The position numbers were made by a program, and so were the translations under genes. Shown piece after piece: positions 1-7,087 of a DNA stretch of 45,737 nt. The DNA is taken from contig JAAYIY010000052.1 in the NCBI GenBank assembly GCA_012523185.1, positions 1 to 45,737 of the forward strand, given 5' to 3'. Under the pieces are notes generated by a model. It was not told where the DNA came from, made no database searches, and saw only the letters and a list, made by a program, of their open reading frames with translations. The stretch's first letter is position 1, and each line of letters opens with the position of its first letter. Source of the stretch: Clostridiales bacterium (GTDB lineage: Bacteria; Bacillota; Clostridia; Oscillospirales; Acutalibacteraceae).

Positions 1-74
1 CGATCGATTCGCCAAGGCTCTGTTATTCCTATTGATTGGGCAAACATACTTTCATAATTTTCAAATCCTTGCAT
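1..74 (-). CDS. ISL3-type transposase, N-terminal fragment (continues off the left edge)
   Basis: An ATG at 74-72 opens a frame that stays open to base 1, giving 24 codons. It contains FAQSIGITEPWRID, matching the L/I-G-x-x-E-P-W opening common in ISL3 transposases, which precedes their zinc-finger and DDE catalytic domains. An in-frame TGA lies just upstream of the ATG, and GGTGA about seven bases before it can act as ribosome site, so the start is well defined. Only the extreme N-terminus is visible; whether the transposase is intact cannot be judged. Confidence 0.6.
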   Translation of the reverse strand, partial: MQGFENYESMFAQSIGITEPWRID

Positions 75-125
75 CTTTCATCACCGAGAAAATTATACCA
101 CTTTCACGGAGTTAGGAAAAGAGCC
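1..125 (-). mobile_element. End of an ISL3-family-like insertion sequence, truncated by the window edge
   Basis: Read on the minus strand, the sequence starts GGCTCTTTTCC at 125-115, resembling the GGCTCTT-type termini of ISL3 elements, followed by a TATAAT box (92-97, TG one base upstream) and a transposase start at 74. The outer end is placed at 125 because similarity to an IS terminus stops there. ISL3 elements usually make 8-bp target duplications, so 126-133 would be one copy; the other lies outside the window. Family assignment rests on the terminus and the first 24 residues of the transposase only. Confidence 0.6.
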
Positions 126-221
126 TTGCAAGTTTAAAGTTAATTTCCAAATTAAGTGCGGCAGCCCATGTTTTGCAGTTAGTCAGGGAAATAACGAAGC
201 AGAACCGCGGCTTTTGCCGTG

Positions 222-250
222 TTGACATAATTTTGTTTTTATGCTATTAT
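222..250 (+). promoter_or_regulatory. Sigma-A promoter of the nucleotidyltransferase gene
   Basis: TTGACA at 222-227, a 17-base spacer and TATTAT at 245-250, with TG at 242-243 forming an extended -10. Transcription should begin near 257, leaving a leader of about 107 nt before the ATG at 364. Confidence 0.75.
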
Positions 251-280
251 AAATTGTGTGTTTTGTATAAGTTACGGGTC

Positions 281-357
281 CCTTTCCGGCACGTTTTTTT
301 TGCTGCCGCGAAAGGTTAGGGCGGGAGATTTTTCCCGCCGCCGGCGTTTTGAGGCGG
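281..357 (+). promoter_or_regulatory. Structured 5' leader with two hairpins ahead of the ribosome site
   Basis: Hairpin 1 pairs CCTTTCCGGCA (281-291) with 304-315 (11 pairs, C309 bulged; loop T-rich). Hairpin 2 pairs GGCGGGA (320-326) with TCCCGCC (333-339). The CCGCCGCC run from 335 could instead pair with GGCGG inside the ribosome site (GAGGCGG, 351-357), so two competing folds are possible. It does not resemble any riboswitch class I can recall; regulatory function is inference. Confidence 0.35.
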
Positions 358-363
358 TTTTTA

Positions 364-1521
364 ATGGAATACAAGCAAAGGGAAGCGTTTTACCTTTTAA
401 AAATTATAGCGGCGGCGATTGACGGCGGCTGTGTCGAGATTCCCACCGACAATTTCGATTGGGATAACTTGTTTCAGCTTACTGTCATGCACAAGGTCGA
501 GGGCTTGGCTTATGCCGGGCTTGCCCAAACCTCCGGCTTGCCCGACGAGGTTCTTAATCGTTTTGCCGAAGCTTATAAGCTGTCTGTCTTTACAGAATAT
601 GTTCAGCATTCCGAGGGCGTTAAGCTGCTCCGCTTGATGGAGAAAAACGGCATAGACTGCCTGCCGCTCAAGGGCTGGGTCATAAAGCCGCTTTATCCGC
701 AGCCGGCGCTGCGCTCCATGTGCGACATCGATATCCTCATCAAAAAGCCGCAGTCCGCCGCTGTCAAAAACCTCATGGTTTCAATGGGGTACACTGTCGA
801 AAGCTTTGGCTCAAATCCCGATGTTTACATAAAAAAGCCGATTATGAACATTGAGATACACAACGCGCTTATACGCGACAAGACTGACCATTTCGCGACG
901 GCATGGGACAGGGCGGTTTTGAAGGACGGCCGTTCTCACACATATTTGATGACAGACGAGGACTATTATATTTTCCTTTTAGCTCACCTGCGCAAACACT
1001 TTTTCGGCAGCGGCACGGGCGTGCGTTCAGTCACGGATGTTTGGGTATATCTTAAAAACTATGAAAGCACGCTTGACTGGGCATACATCAAAGAAAAGCT
1101 TTCCGACAGCGGTATTTGGGAGTTTGACAGGAGGATTTACGCACTTTGCCTTTGCTGGTTTGCCGGTGCCGAAAAAACGCCTGAAGTCGAGGAGTATGAA
1201 GAAAAAATTCTTTTCAGCGCCGCTTACGGAGCTGGTGAAACCGCCGCCAAAAACGCGGTCGTTTCCGACATAAACAGCACTGTCGGCGTAAAAAATACTT
1301 TTTTTAAAAAAACGATATATCTGCTAAGGCTGATGTTCCCCGGCGTTTCTGTTATGTCAGCGAGCTATCCGTTCGTAAAGAGCTGCTCGCTGCTTTTGCC
1401 CGCGGCTTGGGTTTTGCGCGGATTCAAAAGCCTGTTTTTCCGAAAGGAAGCAGTCAAATCAACCTTTTCCAATGTGCTTGAAATAAATAACGACGAACTT
1501 AACGGTATGAATGATAAGTAA
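364..1521 (+). CDS. Nucleotidyltransferase family protein (NTP_transf_5-like)
   Basis: A 385-residue protein of the uncharacterised nucleotidyltransferase family (Pfam NTP_transf_5). The family signature is visible as LPLKG followed by RSMCDIDILI: the D-x-D pair would bind metal in a polymerase-beta-type nucleotidyltransferase fold, and LKG precedes it as usual. Members are often found in polysaccharide or natural-product loci; the substrate is unknown. A hydrophobic stretch near the C-terminus (around MSASYPFVKSCSLLLPAAW) may be membrane-associated. ATG 364 is chosen over TTG 349 because GAGGCGG lies seven bases before it. It has its own promoter; the next gene also has its own, so this is probably monocistronic. 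No clear terminator follows. Confidence 0.75.
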   Translation: MEYKQREAFYLLKIIAAAIDGGCVEIPTDNFDWDNLFQLTVMHKVEGLAYAGLAQTSGLPDEVLNRFAEAYKLSVFTEYVQHSEGVKLLRLMEKNGIDCLPLKGWVIKPLYPQPALRSMCDIDILIKKPQSAAVKNLMVSMGYTVESFGSNPDVYIKKPIMNIEIHNALIRDKTDHFATAWDRAVLKDGRSHTYLMTDEDYYIFLLAHLRKHFFGSGTGVRSVTDVWVYLKNYESTLDWAYIKEKLSDSGIWEFDRRIYALCLCWFAGAEKTPEVEEYEEKILFSAAYGAGETAAKNAVVSDINSTVGVKNTFFKKTIYLLRLMFPGVSVMSASYPFVKSCSLLLPAAWVLRGFKSLFFRKEAVKSTFSNVLEINNDELNGMNDK

Positions 1522-1563
1522 TTTATTGAAAACGTCAAAAAAAAATAAGCGCTCTTAAAAGCC

Positions 1564-1592
1564 TTGACTTTGCCGACCTGTGCATATATAAT
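1564..1592 (+). promoter_or_regulatory. Sigma-A promoter of the ABC exporter/DUF1854 operon
   Basis: TTGACT at 1564-1569, 17-base spacer, perfect TATAAT at 1587-1592. The expected transcription start near 1599 falls after the first possible in-frame start (1598), which supports ATG 1646 as the real one. Confidence 0.8.
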
Positions 1593-1645
1593 GCCCTGTG
1601 AAATGTGGAAGAAAACACCCGTCCACAGAAACAGAGGTGCTAAGC

Positions 1646-3919
1646 ATGGGTTTTGAAAACTTGCTTGCCAATGTTCCCATACCGAAAGAAATACAGGACG
1701 CTGTTCTGAAGATTAATACAAGCGTCGATTCACCGTTGTTTGCCGTCGTGGGCGATTTAAGTCTCTCCGGCAATTATGGAGATTCGGCGCTTTTTGTTTA
1801 CAACGACAGGATGATTGCCGTTGACGAGTCATACGAGGGCGGCGGCGATGTTATTCTCTTTGACGATATAGCCGACATAAAAGTAAAGCGCATGTACGGC
1901 AACGCGGTGCTGAAGGTTGAGGATTCGCACGGCGCGAGGCGCGACATTATACGCTTCACATATTCCGTCGCCGACGTGTGTGATTCAGCCGCGCTTTTCA
2001 TTGAGAAGGTCAAGGCGGGCGAGGACGCGGAGGAGACGCTTGAAATTGTCCGCTCCACTTACAAAAACCTGCGCAGCTTTTGTCCCAAATGCGGCAGGAA
2101 GCTTGCCAGCCCCGACGCCGATTGTCTCAACTGCGAGGGCAAATCAAAAATCATCAACAAGTTTGCCAAATACATAAAGCCGCAGGTCGGCACCCTTTTG
2201 GGCTGTCTGTTTCTTTCAATATTTACGACGGTCATGGCGCTCATCCCTCCTTATATAACCGGCTACATGGTTGACAAGGTTTTGCCAAACCGCGACGCAC
2301 AAAAGCTTCTCTTTGTCATACTCATTCTCTTTTCCGTTTATATTCTCCAGTTCACTGTCAGCGGTATACGCGCCTATTTCTTGAGGCTGGCGGGCGACAA
2401 GATAATAATCGACCTCAAATCAGACATCTTTGCAAAGGCGCAGTATCTCCCGATGAGGTTTTATGACAAGACAAGCACCGGCTCCGTGATTAACAGGATA
2501 AACGGCGACACCGCCGTCCTGCAATCTTTTATGCTGCGCATATCGCAGGAGGCGGTCGTTCAGGCGTTTACGCTTGTCGGCGTCATTTGCATAATGCTTT
2601 TAATGGACTGGCGCCTCACGCTGCTTTCCTTGATTCCCGTGCCGATTGTCATTTTTTGCGGCAGATATTTCGGCAAAAAGATAGCGCCCATGTACCGCCG
2701 CCTGTGGAGGCGCGGCACATCGCTTTACACAATTCTTGCGGACACAGTGCCCGGCATACGCGTCATCAAGGCGTTCACAAGCGAAAAGCGCACAATAAGC
2801 CGCTTTCAAAGATATTCTGACGATTGGCTCAAGGAGGACAAAATCGCCGCCAAAACGGCAAGCGCCTTCCCGTCCATAATCACATTCCTCATCACCTGCG
2901 GCTCACTGATAATATGGTTTATCGGCGGCAACTGGGTTATCACCGGCTCCGGGGGCGCCACAACAGGCTTGCTCGTGTCTTTCATATCTTACGCCGCAAT
3001 GTTTTACGCTCCCGTCAACTTTTTTGCAAATTTAAGCGACTCATACCAAAGCGCGCTGGCGTCCGCCGAAAAGATTCTTGACATTATCAACGCCGAGCCG
3101 GAAAACGACTTCGGCAAAGGAAATAAGCCGGAGCGCATAAAGGGCAAGATCGAGTTTTGCAACGTCAACTTCTCGTTTGATCGCTCCAAAAAGACGCTTG
3201 AGGACATAAACATATCCATCGACCCGGGCGACGTCGTCGGCATTGTCGGCACAACGGGCGCCGGCAAATCGACGCTTGTCAATCTCCTTTTAAGATATTA
3301 TGACGACTATGAGGGCGAAATCCTCGTCGACGGTATAAACATTAAAGAAATAGATTCGGAGTTTTACCGCGACAATATAGGCTATGTCCAGCAGGAACCG
3401 ATGATGTTCCGCGACACCATTTTCAACAACATCGCATACAGCAATCCGGACGCCCACGTCGAGCAGGTTCTGAATGCCGCCGACATCGCAAACGCCCACG
3501 GCTTCATTTCACGCCTGCCCGATTCTTATGACACAATGCTCGGTGAGCGCGGCACCGGTCTTTCGGGCGGCGAGCGCCAAAGGCTTTCCATTGCCCGCGC
3601 CGTTCTCAAAAACCCGAGTATTCTCGTATTTGACGAGGCGACCGCCGCCGTGGACTCCGAGACGGAGCATCTTATCCAGGAGTCAATCGACCGGCTCATA
3701 AGGGGCAGGACGACACTGATGATTGCCCACCGGCTTTCGACACTGCGCCGGGCAAACAAAATTATCGTCGTTGACAAGGGACGTGTCGTCGAGTTCGGCA
3801 CGCCCGACGAGCTGCTTGCGATGAAGGGCAAATATCACAAGCTGATTCAGATACAATCCATGTCCGACAAGGCAAGGGAAATCAAAGAGGCTGAAAACCT
3901 CGAAATATCAATCGGATAG
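1646..3919 (+). CDS. ABC exporter (fused membrane and ATPase domains) with N-terminal zinc-ribbon region
   Basis: A 757-residue half-transporter of the type-IV (ABCB/MsbA-like) exporter fold. Residues 1-140 are an extra, non-membrane domain of unknown fold. A zinc ribbon follows (C146-x2-C149-x10-C160-x2-C163), then six membrane segments from about residue 175 to 470 and the ATPase with Walker A GTTGAGKST (about 535), LSGGE signature (about 640) and Walker B ILVFDEA. An ordinary exporter of this type is near 580 residues, so the N-terminal 175 are an addition. GAGGTG precedes ATG 1646. The next gene, a DUF1854 protein, starts 13 bases after the TAG stop, with AGGAGG in the gap. ABC exporter plus DUF1854 pairs are known next to cyanophycin genes in Proteobacteria, but no cyanophycin gene is visible here. 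The substrate is unknown. Confidence 0.85.
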   Translation: MGFENLLANVPIPKEIQDAVLKINTSVDSPLFAVVGDLSLSGNYGDSALFVYNDRMIAVDESYEGGGDVILFDDIADIKVKRMYGNAVLKVEDSHGARRDIIRFTYSVADVCDSAALFIEKVKAGEDAEETLEIVRSTYKNLRSFCPKCGRKLASPDADCLNCEGKSKIINKFAKYIKPQVGTLLGCLFLSIFTTVMALIPPYITGYMVDKVLPNRDAQKLLFVILILFSVYILQFTVSGIRAYFLRLAGDKIIIDLKSDIFAKAQYLPMRFYDKTSTGSVINRINGDTAVLQSFMLRISQEAVVQAFTLVGVICIMLLMDWRLTLLSLIPVPIVIFCGRYFGKKIAPMYRRLWRRGTSLYTILADTVPGIRVIKAFTSEKRTISRFQRYSDDWLKEDKIAAKTASAFPSIITFLITCGSLIIWFIGGNWVITGSGGATTGLLVSFISYAAMFYAPVNFFANLSDSYQSALASAEKILDIINAEPENDFGKGNKPERIKGKIEFCNVNFSFDRSKKTLEDINISIDPGDVVGIVGTTGAGKSTLVNLLLRYYDDYEGEILVDGINIKEIDSEFYRDNIGYVQQEPMMFRDTIFNNIAYSNPDAHVEQVLNAADIANAHGFISRLPDSYDTMLGERGTGLSGGERQRLSIARAVLKNPSILVFDEATAAVDSETEHLIQESIDRLIRGRTTLMIAHRLSTLRRANKIIVVDKGRVVEFGTPDELLAMKGKYHKLIQIQSMSDKAREIKEAENLEISIG

Positions 3920-3932
3920 GAGGAGCGGCGCA

Positions 3933-4424
3933 ATGACTTCAAGACGATATATCGACGGTTCGGAAGTGAGGATAACTCCAAACGACGGGATTTTTGTCGA
4001 CGTCGAATTTTACGGCGGCTTAAAAATTGAGATGCTTGAGCCAAAAAGGCTTTTCCCGATAAGCGGTCTTTCAAAGTATATAACACTGCTTGACAGCGAC
4101 GGCAATGAAGCGGCGATTATCAGAAGCGTTGACAGCCTGCTGCCCGATTCCAAAAAAACAATACTTAGATGTCTTGAGGAATATTATATGATTCCGAAGA
4201 TTTCAAGGCTTATCAGCCGCACTGAAAAGTTTCGTATCTGGCTTTGGACAGTCGAGACAGACAGGGGCATACACACGTTTGAAATCATTAACCACATCAC
4301 CTCAATCAAAACTCTTTACGACGGCAGGATCCTGATAAAGGACGCCAGCGACAACCGTTATGAAATTCCGGATATATATGCCCTCGACAGGCGTTCGCAA
4401 AAGCTTATAATGCCCGACATTTAA
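3933..4424 (+). CDS. DUF1854 family protein, partner of the upstream ABC exporter
   Basis: A 163-residue soluble protein matching DUF1854 (Pfam PF08909), with the characteristic FPISGLSKYITLLDSDGNE segment early and DRRSQK near the end. No signal peptide or membrane segment is seen. Its gene starts 13 bases after the exporter, with AGGAGG in the gap, so the two are translated from one mRNA and probably work together. The family has no settled biochemical function; association with ABC exporters is recurrent. A regulatory or accessory subunit is an inference from context only. Confidence 0.8.
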   Translation: MTSRRYIDGSEVRITPNDGIFVDVEFYGGLKIEMLEPKRLFPISGLSKYITLLDSDGNEAAIIRSVDSLLPDSKKTILRCLEEYYMIPKISRLISRTEKFRIWLWTVETDRGIHTFEIINHITSIKTLYDGRILIKDASDNRYEIPDIYALDRRSQKLIMPDI

Positions 4425-4626
4425 GCACCCGCCGCGCCGCGCTCTTTTAAAGCTTTTCGGCAAACGCAAGGGCAGAGCAGCTCTGATTTTAGCATTGTTT
4501 CGGCGCGGCTTTAAAGTGCCGCTGAAACGGCGTGAAAATCTTTTGTCTCACTGCTTTCAGATGCTCAAGGGGGCGTGGCTCCGCTGTGCAAAAGTCCATA
4601 TATGCCTTATGAAAGGAAGAAATATA

Positions 4627-4953
4627 ATGAAGCTTGTTATCGCAATCGTAAACAATGACGACAGCGCAATTGTGGTGTCCGAGCTGACGCATGAAAACTT
4701 TATTGTCACCAGGCTGTCCACAACGGGGGGCTTTTTGATGGTGGGAAACACGACACTTTTGATTGGCGCAGAGGACAAGGATGTGCCGCGCATAAAGGAG
4801 ATAATCCGCAAGTTTTCCGACACGCGAAAGTGTGTCAAGCCCACAAGCTCGACGCTCGGCAGGGGCCTGTCCAACAACGGTCTTGAGCTTAATGTTTCTG
4901 TCGGCGGGGCAATCATCTTTGTCCTTGGCGTCGACGAGATGGAGAAGTTTTAA
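4627..4953 (+). CDS. darA: DarA, PII-like cyclic-di-AMP receptor
   Basis: A 108-residue PII-like protein (DUF970, cyclic-di-AMP receptor). The family hallmark is clear: LSTTGGFLMVGNTTLLIGAED, then a GGAIIFVLGVDE C-terminal strand, and a basal loop between. In Bacillus, Listeria and Staphylococcus the trimer binds c-di-AMP at subunit interfaces; its downstream target is still poorly known. ATG 4627 is chosen because AAAGGAAG precedes it and the family normally starts MKL(I/V); the in-frame region upstream is not protein-like. No sharp promoter was seen in the 200 bases before it, so it may share the upstream transcript. Confidence 0.92.
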   Translation: MKLVIAIVNNDDSAIVVSELTHENFIVTRLSTTGGFLMVGNTTLLIGAEDKDVPRIKEIIRKFSDTRKCVKPTSSTLGRGLSNNGLELNVSVGGAIIFVLGVDEMEKF

Positions 4954-5078
4954 AAGGCGCCGCGCCGCGGCAGAGGCGATTCATCGCTTGAAACAAAGGC
5001 CTTGTGTTCGGATGATTTTTTTATTGGCTGATGTGCCTTTAAATTTCGGAGCAATCTTGCCGCATTAATTTTTTTGTC

Positions 5079-5118
5079 AAAAAAGCCGCTGAAACTAAAT
5101 GTTTCATGCGGCTTTTTT
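5079..5118. terminator. Bidirectional terminator between darA and the lipoprotein gene
   Basis: GCCGCTGAAAC (5085-5095) pairs with 5101-5112 (one T bulge at 107), loop TAAAT, flanked by six A on the left and six T on the right. It can therefore end transcription from darA on the plus strand and from the convergent lipoprotein gene on the minus strand. Confidence 0.85.
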
Positions 5119-5149
5119 AGCTTTTAAAGTCTGTTGCGGCGGGGCGTTT

Positions 5150-5932
5150 TTATTCGCCGTTAATCACAATCATCGGCTTTACCGGAATACAGGCGTCGCC
5201 TTTCAGCAGAACCTCAACCTTTAGCGCGGCGCCGAGGTCGACAGGCGTCAGCTCGTCTCCGAAAACAAATCTGATTGAAACCTCTCCGTAAATCGTGGCG
5301 CCAACCGTAAAGTCCTGCACGGCGGTGAAATAGACGCCCTTTAGCTCTCCCTTGTCGGAAAAGTCCATCGTTTTTTCATTCAAAGCGGTATAAATCCTGT
5401 AAATATTTTCACCACTCTTGTCCGGCGCAATGTTTACCATACCCTTTGCGTCAGACTCAAGCGCCTCGGCCGAATAAATAATGTTGACAAGCTTGCCGCC
5501 GCTGTATTCAAGTATGTGCAAATCCTCGTTGCGGTTTGTTTCGCCGATGCTTTTAAGCAGTGAAATCGCCAGTCTTTCCTTGCCGTCGCCGCCGTAGTCG
5601 CCCATTGAAATCTCCGGGGTTGACGTCGCGTTAAGATACTGCCAGCCGAAATATTGAAGTGTTTTTTTATATCTGACGAATATCCCGAACTTTCCTGTTG
5701 CGTTTACGTCATAAACATAAACTTCCTTGTCCGGAATGGACGCCACAAGCGGATAGTCAACTGAAAAATAAACGTCGTGATCGGTCTGCAATTCGTCGGA
5801 AAGCCCGCCCGCGTCCACAGTGATATCCTCCGGCATATCGACAAGCTTATATTTTTCTAAGCGGCTTGCGCAGCCGTAGAACGAAAGCATTGTAAGAACC
5901 GCGGCAAACACCGCGCAGATTGCTTTTTTCAT
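5150..5932 (-). CDS. Predicted lipoprotein of unknown function
   Basis: A 260-residue exported protein. It starts MKKAIC, has a short hydrophobic h-region and a lipobox-like SFYGC, so the mature protein should be lipidated at that cysteine and tethered outside the membrane. The rest is beta-rich and acidic without a domain I recognise. The segment GDYGGDGKERLAIS resembles the calcium-binding/integrin-like loops seen in proteins with VCBS or FG-GAP-type repeats, but it appears only once. AAAGGA sits nine bases before ATG 5932 and directly abuts the alternative ATG at 5941, so 5932 is preferred. It follows gtrA with almost no gap and is probably cotranscribed. Confidence 0.7.
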   Translation of the reverse strand: MKKAICAVFAAVLTMLSFYGCASRLEKYKLVDMPEDITVDAGGLSDELQTDHDVYFSVDYPLVASIPDKEVYVYDVNATGKFGIFVRYKKTLQYFGWQYLNATSTPEISMGDYGGDGKERLAISLLKSIGETNRNEDLHILEYSGGKLVNIIYSAEALESDAKGMVNIAPDKSGENIYRIYTALNEKTMDFSDKGELKGVYFTAVQDFTVGATIYGEVSIRFVFGDELTPVDLGAALKVEVLLKGDACIPVKPMIVINGE

Positions 5933-5937
5933 TAAAA

Positions 5938-6474
5938 TCATTCCTTTGCCGAGTCGTCAGAGCTGTCTTTGAAAACGAACAGCTTGCTGAAAATATAGTT
6001 GAGGACGACTACAACCGCCTGCACAACAAGCTTTGCCGCCATCTTGTTAAAAAGCATGACGCTTACAAAAAGAAACATCAGCCCGGTGTCAATGAGGAGC
6101 GTCGTCAGCCGCGAGCCGAAAAAGCTTGCCACTTCTTTTGTCACCGTTGTTTTTTTGCGCGATTTTGAGTTAAAAACAAAAAGCTTGTTTGTGACAAAGC
6201 CGAAAGTTACGGCGCAAATCCACGAAAGAATGTTTGAGTCTATATAAGCATAATCCTTGTCCTTGCGCCCAAACATCACGGAGGCGCCTTTCCAGCCGAC
6301 TGCCGTGAAAAAACGGTTAAACAGCCAAAAGCTGCCGATGGACACCGCTGTCGTCAGCACTCCGAAAAAAAGGTACATTATCATTTCTCTGTTGAAAATT
6401 ATTGACAAAACCCTGTTTTCGTTAAGTCTCCTATACAGTCTGTTTTTTTCAATCAGTCCCCAAATCTTGTCCAT
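5938..6474 (-). CDS. GtrA-family membrane protein (lipid-linked sugar flippase type)
   Basis: A 178-residue integral membrane protein with about four transmembrane segments in the GtrA/DPMS arrangement. The two internal repeats each end in the family motif: FVTNKLFVF midway and NYIFSKLFVF at the C-terminus. GtrA proteins are thought to flip undecaprenyl-phosphate-linked sugars or otherwise assist glycosylation of surface polymers. The first 30 residues are a charged cytoplasmic extension. AAAGGA lies seven bases before the ATG. The stop codon overlaps the first candidate start of the downstream lipoprotein gene, so the pair form one transcription unit. No glycosyltransferase partner is adjacent. 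Confidence 0.85.
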   Translation of the reverse strand: MDKIWGLIEKNRLYRRLNENRVLSIIFNREMIMYLFFGVLTTAVSIGSFWLFNRFFTAVGWKGASVMFGRKDKDYAYIDSNILSWICAVTFGFVTNKLFVFNSKSRKKTTVTKEVASFFGSRLTTLLIDTGLMFLFVSVMLFNKMAAKLVVQAVVVVLNYIFSKLFVFKDSSDDSAKE

Positions 6475-6605
6475 TCAATCATCCTTTTGCGGGCGCGGAC
6501 ATCATTGCCCGCAACACATACTCTGTCTTTTTCAAGTCTATCCATTCCCAACCCCGCCATTTCCGAGCCTAACCGAGCCGCTTTAAGCTGTTTAACGCAC
6601 AAAAG

Positions 6606-6631
6606 CCCCCGCCGTTTTTACGCGGCGGGGG
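6606..6631 (-). terminator. Terminator of the aconitase X operon
   Basis: CCCCCGCCG (6606-6614) and CGGCGGGGG (6623-6631) form a perfect nine-pair GC stem with an eight-base loop. On the minus strand the stem is followed by C then TTTT. It lies 8 bp after the small-subunit stop codon. Confidence 0.75.
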
Positions 6632-6638
6632 TCAAAGG

Positions 6639-7085
6639 TCAGCCGACTGTAACTGTGCCGTCCTTGGCGACTGAAACCTTCATCTCATCCTTGACATATT
6701 CTAAAAATTCGTCGCCGAGGCTGTCGACGGCAACTATCGTCCCGTCTGTCCAGACATCGGCAAGAATAACACCCGCCGCGGCGAGAGAGTCTATCGGCTG
6801 TGAAAAAAGCATCGCGCACGGCGCAATTCCAAGGGCGCAAACGCTGTAAAGCACCATGCCGCCTGTCGTCGAGCCTATCGTCTGCGGAAGGCACAGCACT
6901 TTGCCCGTGAGGTTTTTGTTGTAAATATCCGGGTTGTTTTGGTCGGAGCATATCACCTTAGGCGCCTTTTTCAGCGCGCTCTTTTGAAAGGACGCAAGCG
7001 TGTTCACGCCTTGGCGTGAAACAACGGCGTCGCCATTGTCTATGGTGCCTGCCACGACGGGACGCCCCTTAAATGTTTTGCTCAT
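6639..7085 (-). CDS. Aconitase X small (swivel) subunit
   Basis: A 148-residue protein of the AcnX swivel family (DUF126, PF01989), the small subunit of a split aconitase X. The conserved stretch LPQTIGSTTGG carries the serine (in GST) proposed as active-site residue from aconitase X/phosphomevalonate dehydratase structures. It pairs with the large subunit immediately upstream: the large-subunit stop is two bases before this ATG, with AGGGAGG as ribosome site. Known aconitase X enzymes are hydro-lyases acting on cis-3-hydroxy-L-proline (bacteria) or mevalonate 5-phosphate (archaea). The substrate here cannot be read from the sequence. Confidence 0.88.
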   Translation of the reverse strand: MSKTFKGRPVVAGTIDNGDAVVSRQGVNTLASFQKSALKKAPKVICSDQNNPDIYNKNLTGKVLCLPQTIGSTTGGMVLYSVCALGIAPCAMLFSQPIDSLAAAGVILADVWTDGTIVAVDSLGDEFLEYVKDEMKVSVAKDGTVTVG

Positions 7086-7087
7086 GT

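Noticed and set aside
14-128. CAAGGCTCT and AGAGCCTTG inverted repeats at 14-22 and 120-128
   Set aside because: The left copy lies inside the transposase coding sequence; the spacing does not match a whole element, so this is probably coincidence.
137-157. Similarity of this stretch to the left arm of the hairpin at 10938
   Set aside because: Only about 20 bases match with several differences and the second arm is absent; too little to call a repeat copy.
3917-3919. General recoding of TAG in this organism (to explain the TAG at 10030)
   Set aside because: TAG ends the ABC exporter here, directly followed by a ribosome site, and also ends the Wzt-like gene at 34312-34314, so TAG is a normal stop in this genome.
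6453-6545. A 30-codon minus-strand frame overlapping the gtrA start
   Set aside because: No convincing ribosome site, and the composition does not look like a conserved peptide.
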